Origin: CAG-177 sp964587915
Lineage (GTDB): Bacteria; Bacillota; Clostridia; Oscillospirales; Acutalibacteraceae
Length of the DNA: 23,660 nucleotides
Assembly: GCA_964587915.1 (NCBI GenBank)
Contig: CAZPMK010000025.1
Span: 1-23,660 of the forward strand
Direction: 5' to 3'
Of this stretch, positions 15,512-22,430 are shown piece after piece. Under the pieces are notes generated by a model, which saw nothing but the letters and a program-made list of their open reading frames with translations, was not told where the DNA came from and did no database searches. How positions within the stretch are numbered: the first letter of the stretch is position 1; each line of letters begins with the position of its first letter. A program made the position numbers and the translations under genes.

Positions 15512-15552
15512 CACCGCCGAGGTACTTAAATGTACCAAAGCGGTGATTTTTT
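15512..15552. terminator. Bidirectional terminator between convergent units
   Basis: CACCGC (15512-15517) pairs with GCGGTG (15540-15545), and inside it GGTAC (15521-15525) pairs with GTACC (15532-15536). On the plus strand a run of six T follows (15547-15552); on the minus strand four T follow the stem. It ends the ackA-kinase-unknown unit on one side and the heat-shock operon with its HAD gene on the other. The T run overlaps the HAD stop codon. Confidence 0.88.
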
Positions 15553-16198
15553 ATTTGATTACGGAAAGTATTTCTTCAGGCGTATCAACGATGAATTCCG
15601 CACCGTTATCCTCGAGAACCTTTCTGCCTCTGAAGCCCCATGTAACGCCGATGCACGGCAGCTTGGCATTGTGTGCGGTAAGGCAGTCTACCTCGGAATC
15701 CCCGATATAAACAGCTCTGTCGGTCGTAACGCCGAGCTTTTCAAGTGCAAGCCACACTCCGTCGGGCTCGGGCTTTTGTGCAACTCCGTCGATCTGACCG
15801 ATTATCACATCAATATCATTGCCGAAAAAGCTCCTGATAATCTCAACGGCGGCATCCTGCATTTTATTCGTAACAACACAGGTCTTAAATCCCTCCGAAG
15901 AAACACGGCGAAGCAAATCACATATACCGTCGTAGGGTCTCGTCTTGTTGCGTGAATTTTTCTTGTAATGCTCTTTGAATATGTCAAGGCATTTTTCGCT
16001 CGTCTCGTCGGGTGTACCCTCGGGTACGCTCAAATATACAAGGCGGCGTACTCCGTTGCCGACAAAGGAGCGGATTTCCTCGTAGGTTCGGGGCGGAAAA
16101 TCAAACTTTGCAAGGGCATAATTCACGCTGTCCTGCAAATCCTCCAATGTATCTATAAGAGTACCGTCGAGATCGAATACTACGGCATCGTACTTCAT
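15551..16198 (-). CDS. HAD-superfamily phosphatase, phosphoglycolate phosphatase-like
   Basis: This haloacid dehalogenase-family hydrolase of the Gph/PGP type would dephosphorylate a small phosphorylated metabolite in the cytosol. All four HAD motifs are present: FDLDGTL (nucleophile D9, acid D11), VVTNK (T110), K142 in AQKPEPD, and GDSEVD (D167, D171). A helical cap domain lies between motifs I and II. The ATG at 16196-16198 is preferred because GGAG lies six bases upstream and the product starts MKYDAVVFDLDG, 215 residues. An ATG at 16210, directly abutting the dnaJ stop, would add four residues. It is the last gene of the dnaK operon, where many Firmicutes carry prmA instead. The substrate is unknown: phosphoglycolate, pyrophosphate or a sugar phosphate are all possible. 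Confidence 0.88.
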   Translation of the reverse strand: MKYDAVVFDLDGTLIDTLEDLQDSVNYALAKFDFPPRTYEEIRSFVGNGVRRLVYLSVPEGTPDETSEKCLDIFKEHYKKNSRNKTRPYDGICDLLRRVSSEGFKTCVVTNKMQDAAVEIIRSFFGNDIDVIIGQIDGVAQKPEPDGVWLALEKLGVTTDRAVYIGDSEVDCLTAHNAKLPCIGVTWGFRGRKVLEDNGAEFIVDTPEEILSVIK

Positions 16199-16210
16199 AT
16201 TTTTCTCCAT

Positions 16211-17368
16211 TCAGTTTTTGAATTTATCGAAGAAGCCACTCTTCTTTTGGTTGCTTCCTACGGGTGCTCCCCGCTTAACTCCGAGCTCCTTTTCAAGCTC
16301 CTGAAGCAGCTCCTTTTGCTTTTGCGTAAGATTTTTCGGTATATCGACAATGACCCTCACAAGCTGATCGCCCTTGCCTCTGCCGTTCACGCTCTGTATT
16401 CCCCTGCCTTTCAGGTTGAATACCGTACCGGACTGCGTCCCTGCAGGTAAATCAAACTTAACGTCACCGTCAAGCGTGGGAATACGCAGATTGTCGCCGA
16501 GAGCCGCCTGTGTAAAGCTGACGTGCTGTTCGAGCCATACATTATAGCCGTCACGCTCAAAGAACGGATGGGGTCTGACAAAAACAGCTACCTTCAAGTC
16601 GCCCTTGGGTCCGCCGTTTACACCCGAATTACCCGCACCGCTGACATTGAATATCTGTCTGTCATCTATACCTGCGGGGATATTGACCTCGACGCTTTCA
16701 CGCTTTGATACCCGTCCGCTTCCTCGGCACTTCTGGCAAGGATCATCAATCACTCTGCCCTTGCCGCCGCATTTGGGACAAGATTTCTGTGTGGAAATAA
16801 CCCCGAATGCCGTTCTCTGCTGAACATTGACAAAACCTCTGCCGCCGCAGTCGGGGCAGGTTTTGGGAGATGTTCCCGCCTTTGCACCCGTGCCCTTACA
16901 CTCGTGGCAGGTATCCACTCTCGTAACCTCAACGGTACGCTTGCAGCCCTTTGCAGCTTCTTCAAAGGAAATGGTTACTCTCGCCTGAATATCCTCGCCT
17001 CTTCTCGGGGCATTGGGGTTGGACTGCCGTCCTCCGCCGCCGAAGCCGCCGCCGAAAAATGAGCTGAATATATCGCCCAAATCATCAAAGCCGAAGCCGC
17101 CGTTAAAGCCGCCCGCTCCGCCGGCACCGTAGTTGGGATCAACGCCTGCATGACCGTACTGATCGTACCTCGCCCTCTTGTTGCTGTCGGAGAGCACCTC
17201 GTAGGCTTCGTTGACCTCCTTGAATTTTGCTTCCGCTTCGGCATTGTCGGGGTTCAGGTCGGGATGATACTGCTTCGCCTTTTTTCTGTATGCTTTTTTA
17301 ATTTCGTCCTCGTTTGCGCCCTTTTGAACGCCGAGAACCTCATAATAATCTCGTTTATTCTCTGCCAA
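16211..17368 (-). CDS. dnaJ: Chaperone protein DnaJ (Hsp40)
   Basis: DnaJ delivers unfolded clients to DnaK and stimulates its ATPase. The 385-residue product is a complete type I DnaJ: J domain with HPD at residues 35-37, Gly/Phe-rich linker at about 72-113, four CxxCxGxG zinc repeats (C154/C157, C171/C174, C197/C200, C211/C214), then two substrate-binding beta domains. The start is TTG at 17366-17368, giving MAENKRDYYEVLG; a GGGAG ribosome binding site lies eight bases upstream and no ATG fits. It follows dnaK by 105 bases containing a strong hairpin and a palindrome. The HAD gene follows with only a 12-base gap between its preferred start and the dnaJ stop. Confidence 0.97.
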   Translation of the reverse strand: MAENKRDYYEVLGVQKGANEDEIKKAYRKKAKQYHPDLNPDNAEAEAKFKEVNEAYEVLSDSNKRARYDQYGHAGVDPNYGAGGAGGFNGGFGFDDLGDIFSSFFGGGFGGGGRQSNPNAPRRGEDIQARVTISFEEAAKGCKRTVEVTRVDTCHECKGTGAKAGTSPKTCPDCGGRGFVNVQQRTAFGVISTQKSCPKCGGKGRVIDDPCQKCRGSGRVSKRESVEVNIPAGIDDRQIFNVSGAGNSGVNGGPKGDLKVAVFVRPHPFFERDGYNVWLEQHVSFTQAALGDNLRIPTLDGDVKFDLPAGTQSGTVFNLKGRGIQSVNGRGKGDQLVRVIVDIPKNLTQKQKELLQELEKELGVKRGAPVGSNQKKSGFFDKFKN

Positions 17369-17388
17369 AGGTATTTCTCCCTCGTAAA

Positions 17389-17400
17389 TCGGAATTCCGA
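17389..17400. repeat. Perfect 12-bp palindrome upstream of dnaJ
   Basis: TCGGAATTCCGA reads identically on both strands and lies 20 bases upstream of the dnaJ start codon, just upstream of its ribosome binding site. It has no loop and would make a poor RNA hairpin, so if functional it is more likely a DNA site. No clear promoter is seen next to it, and it may be chance. Confidence 0.3.
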
Positions 17401-17433
17401 CTCCGTTTAATATGATTTATAAAAGCTCAAATT

Positions 17434-17461
17434 GTCCCCGCCGCACATCATCGGCGGGGAC
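17434..17461 (-). terminator. GC-rich hairpin between dnaK and dnaJ (possible partial terminator or mRNA stabiliser)
   Basis: GTCCCCGCCG (17434-17443) and CGGCGGGGAC (17452-17461) form a perfect 10-bp stem with an 8-base loop, 12 bases after the dnaK stop. The minus strand then reads AATTTGAGCTTTT, a poor U-tract. Partial termination or protection of the upstream message from 3' exonucleases would both yield more DnaK than DnaJ. That function is inferred. Confidence 0.6.
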
Positions 17462-17473
17462 AGCCTGTTTTAA

Positions 17474-19300
17474 TTATTTGTTGTCGTCGGCATCGGTGAA
17501 GTCAGCCTGCGTATAGCCCTGTGCATCGCCCGTTGCACCGTCGGCACCCTGTGCCTGAGCTGCCTCCTGTGCAGCCTTGTAGAGCTTTTCGGAAATCTCA
17601 TAGAACTTCGTTTGAAGCTCCTCGCGGCGATTCTTGATGAGGTTGATATCGTCGCCCTTGAGAGCCTCTTTAAGAGCCTCTACCTTTTCGTTGACGGCGT
17701 TCTTCTCATCCTCGCTGAACTTGTCGCCCTCTTCGCTGATGAGCTTCTCGCACTGGTATACCATCTGGTCAGCCTCGTTGCGGGTGTCAACATCCTCACG
17801 ACGCTGCTTATCCTCCTGAGCATACTTCTCGGCATCGGCAACAGCCTTGTCGATATCCTCCTTGGACATATTGGTGGAGGAGGTTATGGAAATTGACTGC
17901 TCCTTCTGTGTTCCGAGATCCTTTGCGGAAACATGAACAATGCCGTTTGCGTCTATATCAAAGGTAACTTCAATCTGAGGAACGCCTCTGCGTGCAGGCA
18001 TAATGCCGTCAAGGTGGAATACGCCGAGGGTCTTGTTATCCTTTGCAAACTCTCTCTCGCCCTGAAGAACATGAACCTCAACGGAGGGCTGATTGTCGGC
18101 CGCCGTGGAGAAAATCTGGCTCTTCTTTACGGGAATGGTGGTGTTTCTGTCTATAATCTTGGTGTTGATGCCGCCCATGGTCTCAATGCCGAGTGAAAGC
18201 GGAGTAACGTCAAGCAGAAGAAGGCCGTTGACTTCACCGCCGAGAACGCCGCCCTGAAGAGCCGCACCCATGGCAACGCATTCATCGGGGTTAATTCCCT
18301 TGAAAGGCTCTGCTCCCATGAATTTCTTGATAGCTTCCTGTACTGCGGGGATTCTTGATGAACCGCCGACCATGAGAACCTTGTGAATTTCAGCGGGCTT
18401 CAAGCCGGAATCGCTCATTGCCTGACGAACGGGACCCATTGTTGCTTCAACAAGGTCAGCAGTAAGCTCGTTGAACTTTGCTCTTGTAAGAGTCATTTCA
18501 AGGTGCTTGGGGCCTGTTGCATCAGCGGTGATGAAGGGCAGGCTGATGTTAGAGGTGGTTACGCCGGAAAGCTCGATTTTAGCCTTTTCAGCCGCCTCTT
18601 TAAGTCTCTGCATTGCCATTTTGTCGCCTCTGAGGTCTATGCCCTGCTCAGCCTTAAAGCCGTCTGCAAGCCAGTCGATAACTCTCTGGTCAAAGTCGTC
18701 GCCGCCCAAACGGTTGTTACCTGCCGTTGCAAGAACCTCCTGAACGCCGTCACCCATTTCTATAATGGAAACATCGAACGTACCGCCGCCGAGGTCGTAA
18801 ACCATAACCTTTTGGTCGGTCTCCTTGTCAATGCCGTATGCAAGAGCTGCCGCAGTGGGCTCGTTGATTATTCTCTTAACCTCAAGACCTGCGATTTTAC
18901 CTGCATCCTTGGTTGCCTGTCTCTGTGAATCGGTGAAGTATGCCGGAACGGTGATAACAGCCTCGGTTACCTTTTCACCGAGATATGCCTCCGCATCGCT
19001 CTTGAGCTTTTGAAGAATCATTGCGGAAATCTCCTGCGGAGTGTACTTCTTGTCGTCAACGGAAACCTTATAATCCGTACCCATCTGTCTCTTGATTGAT
19101 GAGATAGTTCTTTCGGGATTGGTTATTGCCTGTCTCTTTGCAACCTGACCTACCATTCTTTCGCCCGTCTTACCGAACGCAACAACCGACGGAGTTGTTC
19201 TTGCTCCCTCTGCATTGGGGATAACAACGGATTCGCCGCCCTCGATAACGGCTACACATGAGTTGGTAGTACCTAAATCAATACCGATAATCTTTGACAT
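17474..19300 (-). CDS. dnaK: Chaperone protein DnaK (Hsp70)
   Basis: This ATP-dependent chaperone binds exposed hydrophobic segments of nascent or damaged proteins. The 608-residue product is the usual length for Gram-positive DnaK. Nucleotide-binding motifs are GIDLGTTNSCVAVIEGG at the N-terminus, VYDLGGGTFDVSI (phosphate 2) and VLMVGGSSRIPAVQ (adenosine). The interdomain linker LLLLDVTPLSLGIET precedes the beta-sandwich substrate domain, then a helical lid and a flexible Gln/Ala/Asp-rich tail. The ATG at 19298-19300 has a GGAGG ribosome binding site eight bases upstream (19309-19313). It follows grpE by 30 bases in the CIRCE-controlled operon. Confidence 0.99.
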   Translation of the reverse strand: MSKIIGIDLGTTNSCVAVIEGGESVVIPNAEGARTTPSVVAFGKTGERMVGQVAKRQAITNPERTISSIKRQMGTDYKVSVDDKKYTPQEISAMILQKLKSDAEAYLGEKVTEAVITVPAYFTDSQRQATKDAGKIAGLEVKRIINEPTAAALAYGIDKETDQKVMVYDLGGGTFDVSIIEMGDGVQEVLATAGNNRLGGDDFDQRVIDWLADGFKAEQGIDLRGDKMAMQRLKEAAEKAKIELSGVTTSNISLPFITADATGPKHLEMTLTRAKFNELTADLVEATMGPVRQAMSDSGLKPAEIHKVLMVGGSSRIPAVQEAIKKFMGAEPFKGINPDECVAMGAALQGGVLGGEVNGLLLLDVTPLSLGIETMGGINTKIIDRNTTIPVKKSQIFSTAADNQPSVEVHVLQGEREFAKDNKTLGVFHLDGIMPARRGVPQIEVTFDIDANGIVHVSAKDLGTQKEQSISITSSTNMSKEDIDKAVADAEKYAQEDKQRREDVDTRNEADQMVYQCEKLISEEGDKFSEDEKNAVNEKVEALKEALKGDDINLIKNRREELQTKFYEISEKLYKAAQEAAQAQGADGATGDAQGYTQADFTDADDNK

Positions 19301-19330
19301 AATTTTTTCCTCCTATAATAAAACAATTAT

Positions 19331-19846
19331 TTATGAATTTGCAACCTTGACGACAGCTTCTCTTATGATTTTGTCGCCGAGTTTGTAGCCTTTTGTAAAC
19401 ACCTGAGCGATAACATTTTCGCCCAGATTTTCATCCTCAACGCTCATTACCGCATTGTGGATATTCGGGTCAAATTGCTCGCCCTCTTCGCCGTAACCCG
19501 CAACGCCGTTCTTTTCAAGCATCTGCTTAAACTGAGAAAAAATGAGGTCGATTCCTTTTTTGTAATCCTCAAGGCTCGATTCTCCGCTTTCCGCCGCTCT
19601 CTCAAAATTATCGAGTATCGGCAAAAGCTCTTTGATTACGTCCGCCTTTGATGATGCGTATATATCCGCTCTTTCTTTTTGAGAACGCTTGCGGAAATTG
19701 TCGTATTCCGCACAAATTCTCAGGAATTGGTCGTTCTTTTCATCGAGTGCCTTTTGAAGCTCTGCCGCCTTATCGGGAGCTTCGTTCGGCGTGTTCTCGC
19801 ATTCTTCGATATTCTCCGCCTCGGGAGCTGTCTTTTCCTTCTTCAT
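19331..19846 (-). CDS. grpE: Nucleotide exchange factor GrpE
   Basis: GrpE is the dimeric nucleotide exchange factor that releases ADP from DnaK and acts as a thermosensor in the cycle. The 171-residue product has a disordered acidic N-terminus (about 1-25), a long coiled-coil (about 26-75, including DNFRKRSQKERADIY), a four-helix-bundle segment, and the C-terminal beta-wing with FDPNIHNAVMSV and KGYKLGDKIIREAVVKVAN, the standard signature. The ATG at 19844-19846 has an AAGGAAG ribosome binding site. The gene starts 16 bases after the hrcA stop. Confidence 0.97.
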   Translation of the reverse strand: MKKEKTAPEAENIEECENTPNEAPDKAAELQKALDEKNDQFLRICAEYDNFRKRSQKERADIYASSKADVIKELLPILDNFERAAESGESSLEDYKKGIDLIFSQFKQMLEKNGVAGYGEEGEQFDPNIHNAVMSVEDENLGENVIAQVFTKGYKLGDKIIREAVVKVANS

Positions 19847-19862
19847 CTCGTCTTCCTTTCAA

Positions 19863-20888
19863 TTAGTCCAACGACTGAGTTATCAGCCGCCCGACAAGGT
19901 CGGTTAAATATTTTACGCTGGGAATTATTCTTTCGTAATCCATTCTCGTGGGACCTATTATTCCTATCGTTCCGGAATCTCTGCCTCCGACGGTATATTT
20001 TGCCACGATAACGCTTGAATTTTCAAGCGGCTTGTAAAGATTTTCTTTTCCGATTTTAACGCTTATCGGCTCTTTGGACTCCCGCATCACCGCCGTAAGA
20101 GGCTCTTTCTGATTGAGAAATTCGAGAAGTCTCGCCGCTTCTCCGCCGTAATCCTTATGCGAAAACAGATTTGAACTGCCGCCGAGCATTATTTTGGAAT
20201 CCGCCGTGCTTCTTGCAAGCTCGCAAACAGCCGCCATTAGAGGAAGCATTGCGAACGGGTCGCCGTCCACGGAAGCCGCCGCCGTCTGCATTGAAGCAAC
20301 GCTGATATCCGCCGCAGGCTTGCCGACTATCGAAGAATCCACTATGTTGTAAAATTCCTCGCAGATTTTTGAATTAAGCTCGCTATCAAGTCTGCAAAGT
20401 CTGCTTTTGAGCACACCGTTGGAGGTAAGAAGCACAAGCATTGCCGTGTGTACGCCGACGGGAACAAGCTCAATTCTGCGTATGACCGCTGTTTCGGCTC
20501 CTGCCGAGGTTGAAACGCAGGTGCATTTTGTCATATCCGCCAGAACCTCGCCCGCTCTTGCAAGCAGTCTTTCGGGGTCGCCCGCCGCCGAGGAAATGCC
20601 CGCTTCTATCAGCTTGCGGTTAAGCTCGTCAAGCTCACGCTCTTTCATCAGGTGGTCAACGTAATATCTGTAGCCCGCCTGTGACGGTATTCTTCCCGCC
20701 GAGGTATGGGGCTGTTCAAGATATCCGAGTGATACCAGCTCGCTCATCTCGTTGCGTATCGTTGCGGAGGAAACGCTCATGCCCGTAAGAGCAAGAAGCT
20801 CCTTTGAGCCTATCGGCTCGCCCGTTTTGATATACTGCTCAACAACCGTTGCAAGTATCTGTTTCTTTCGTTCGCTAAGCTGTGACAT
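19863..20888 (-). CDS. hrcA: Heat-inducible transcription repressor HrcA
   Basis: HrcA represses class I heat-shock genes by binding CIRCE, with GroEL activity tuning it. The ATG at 20886-20888 is chosen: MSQLSERKKQILATVVEQYI is the family N-terminus and an AGGAGG ribosome binding site (20895-20900) lies six bases upstream. This gives 341 residues; the frame is open further upstream, but only through the operator. The winged-helix DNA-binding domain contains SVSSATIRNEMSEL (about 38-51) and PHTSAGRIPSQAGYRYYVDHL (60-80), followed by the GAF-like dimerisation domain. It is the first gene of hrcA-grpE-dnaK-dnaJ and has a perfect CIRCE in its own leader, so it is autoregulated. Confidence 0.97.
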   Translation of the reverse strand: MSQLSERKKQILATVVEQYIKTGEPIGSKELLALTGMSVSSATIRNEMSELVSLGYLEQPHTSAGRIPSQAGYRYYVDHLMKERELDELNRKLIEAGISSAAGDPERLLARAGEVLADMTKCTCVSTSAGAETAVIRRIELVPVGVHTAMLVLLTSNGVLKSRLCRLDSELNSKICEEFYNIVDSSIVGKPAADISVASMQTAAASVDGDPFAMLPLMAAVCELARSTADSKIMLGGSSNLFSHKDYGGEAARLLEFLNQKEPLTAVMRESKEPISVKIGKENLYKPLENSSVIVAKYTVGGRDSGTIGIIGPTRMDYERIIPSVKYLTDLVGRLITQSLD

Positions 20889-20903
20889 ATGCTTCCTCCT
20901 TTC

Positions 20904-20929
20904 TTTGAGTGCCAGGTTTAGCACTCAAA
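20904..20929 (-). repeat. Second inverted repeat sharing a CIRCE half-site
   Basis: TTTGAGTGC (20904-20912) and GCACTCAAA (20921-20929) are a perfect 9-bp inverted repeat with an 8-base spacer. Its right arm is inside CIRCE's left half-site and spacer, so the transcript can form this hairpin or the CIRCE hairpin, but not both. It ends three bases before the hrcA AGGAGG ribosome binding site. Confidence 0.75.
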
Positions 20930-20944
20930 CTGTTCGAGTGCTAA
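20918..20944. promoter_or_regulatory. CIRCE element (HrcA operator)
   Basis: TTAGCACTC, nine bases, GAGTGCTAA is an exact match to the CIRCE consensus (9-9-9). It lies 12 bases downstream of the -10 box and about 30 bases before the hrcA start, so bound HrcA would block initiation and the RNA copy would form a hairpin. A further half-site adjoins it (separate entry). Confidence 0.97.
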
Positions 20945-20955
20945 TCACTGTTATT

Positions 20956-20984
20956 ACTATACCGCAGTTCTCCCGATTTGTCAA
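20956..20984 (-). promoter_or_regulatory. Predicted sigma-A promoter of the hrcA-grpE-dnaK-dnaJ operon
   Basis: Minus strand: TTGACA (20979-20984), 17 bases, TATAGT (20956-20961). Transcription would start near 20949, a few bases upstream of CIRCE, the arrangement expected for HrcA-repressed vegetative promoters in Firmicutes. Confidence 0.88.
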
Positions 20985-21015
20985 TATTTTAATTGTTAAA
21001 TGTTTGTAAATATCA

Positions 21016-21050
21016 TCATCGCCCCGCCTTTTTGAAAAGCGGAGCGATGA
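21016..21050 (-). terminator. Predicted terminator after nrnA
   Basis: TCATCGC and GCGATGA form the outer stem, and CCGC/GCGG with T/A pairs form the inner stem, with one C/A mismatch. It starts eight bases after the nrnA stop. The following minus-strand sequence (TGATATTTAC) has a weak U-tract, so termination strength is uncertain, but it separates the infB operon from the hrcA promoter. Confidence 0.6.
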
Positions 21051-21057
21051 ATTTTAA

Positions 21058-22023
21058 TCAATCAATTGTAACGGAGTCAAGCTCTGCCTGTATCTCCTTG
21101 AGCAATGCGTTTATCGCCTGCTGCTTTGTTCCCGAGACCGTACAACCTGCGGCACCCATGTGACCGCCGCCGCCGAGTCTCTTGCAAATTGCAGAAGCAT
21201 CAATATCACCGTGTGTACGAACGGAAGCCTTGTACCCGCCGTCCTTCAGCTCACGCATGGTAACTCCGACAAGCACACCCTCGATTTGACGGGGCAGATT
21301 ATAAAGTCTGTCCGTCTCACTTTCGTCCGAGCCGCTTCGTTTATACATATCCTGCGTAACGCACATAAGAGCACAGCGGTCGGAAAAATACATCCTCATG
21401 CTGTCAAGTGCAAGGCGTTCGAGAGCGGCATAGGTTTTCGTCTTTGTTTCAAAAAACACCTGAATTATATTGTAGGTATCCGCACCCAGCTCTGCGAGCT
21501 TTGCGGCTATTTCATAGGTTCTGACCGTTGTGTTTGAGAAGCGGAAGCAGCCCGTATCCGTCGTAACGCCGGTGAAAAGGCAGGACGCCGTTTCGGGAGT
21601 TATTTCGCATCCCTCTTTTTGAAGCAGAAGATATATCATCTCTGCCGTTGAAGCGGAATCCGCTTCGAGCCAAACCTTTTGTGCATACATCATGTTGGAG
21701 CCGTGGTGGTCAATGCACAGATTGATTTTGTCTGCGTATTTTCCTTCAAGCTCCGCTCCGAGCAGCTTTGTATCCGCAACATCTATTGCGGCAATAAATC
21801 GAGGCTCAAAGTCGGAAAATTCCATGCCGTCAAACATAAAGGAAAAATCCTTTGGTATTTTGTCGGCACATTCTATTCTGACCCGCTTTCCGTGTGCCGC
21901 AAGCGCCCTTGCAAGAGCGGTTGCACTTCCGAGAGTATCTCCGTCCGGATGCGAATGGCACAGCAGTAATATATCATCACTGCCCTCAAGCACCTTTACA
22001 GTTTCATTCAGGTCGATTCTCAT
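21058..22023 (-). CDS. nrnA: DHH-family oligoribonuclease / pAp phosphatase NrnA
   Basis: This DHH/DHHA1 phosphoesterase degrades very short RNA (nanoRNA) and can dephosphorylate 3'-phosphoadenosine 5'-phosphate. The chosen ATG at 22021-22023 gives MRIDLNETVKVLEGSDDILL, has an AAAGGAG ribosome binding site nine bases upstream, and yields 321 residues, the normal length. A TTG at 22071 that overlaps the rbfA stop is possible but has no such support. Metal-binding motifs are CHSHPDGDTLGS (H23, H25, D27, D29), IDVADT (D81), IDHHGSN (105-107) and TGVTTDTGCF. The DHHA1 substrate-binding motif GGGGHMGAAGC is at about 284-294. It directly follows rbfA; truB, often next in Firmicutes, is not here. 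Confidence 0.93.
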   Translation of the reverse strand: MRIDLNETVKVLEGSDDILLLCHSHPDGDTLGSATALARALAAHGKRVRIECADKIPKDFSFMFDGMEFSDFEPRFIAAIDVADTKLLGAELEGKYADKINLCIDHHGSNMMYAQKVWLEADSASTAEMIYLLLQKEGCEITPETASCLFTGVTTDTGCFRFSNTTVRTYEIAAKLAELGADTYNIIQVFFETKTKTYAALERLALDSMRMYFSDRCALMCVTQDMYKRSGSDESETDRLYNLPRQIEGVLVGVTMRELKDGGYKASVRTHGDIDASAICKRLGGGGHMGAAGCTVSGTKQQAINALLKEIQAELDSVTID

Positions 22024-22067
22024 TAACTGATGCTCCTTTGAACGCCGCCTGACTTTTGCGGCATAAC

Positions 22068-22415
22068 TCAATCTTCCTGCGTAATATCGTTGATTATCGA
22101 AGCTATGCCCATGCCCTTTTCAATGGAATCATCGGCAACGAATTTAAGCTCCGGCGTTTTACGCAGATGAAGCCGTTTTCCTATTTCTCTGCGAATATAT
22201 CCCGTGGCACTTGTAAGACCCTTTACGGCGAGCTTTGCCGTTTCTATGCCCTCCATTGCACTGACATACACCTTTGCGAATGAGGCATCGGAGCTGACTT
22301 CTACGTTTACGACAGTCAGCATTCCCGTAATTCTCGGGTCTTTAAGCTCACGCATTATTGCGGCAAGCTCACGGCGAATATCCTCGGAAACTCTGTCAAT
22401 TCTGTATCCTGCCAT
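22068..22415 (-). CDS. rbfA: 30S ribosome-binding factor A
   Basis: RbfA is a KH-fold assembly factor that binds the 30S subunit and promotes maturation of the 5' end of 16S rRNA; it also matters in cold adaptation. The 115-residue product is of normal size. Typical segments are RVSEDIRRELAAIMRELKDPRI at the N-terminus, VEVSSDASFAKVYVS in the middle and LRKTPELKFVADDSIEKGM near the C-terminus. The ATG at 22413-22415 has a GGGGAG ribosome binding site and lies 15 bases after the infB stop. A DNA strand carrying infB, rbfA and nrnA in this order is the standard arrangement. Confidence 0.96.
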   Translation of the reverse strand: MAGYRIDRVSEDIRRELAAIMRELKDPRITGMLTVVNVEVSSDASFAKVYVSAMEGIETAKLAVKGLTSATGYIRREIGKRLHLRKTPELKFVADDSIEKGMGIASIINDITQED

Positions 22416-22430
22416 AATTTCTCCCCGAGA

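Noticed and set aside
22024..22071. Longer NrnA start at a TTG overlapping the rbfA stop
   Set aside because: The ATG at 22023 has a good AAAGGAG site and gives the usual family length, so the extension is not needed.
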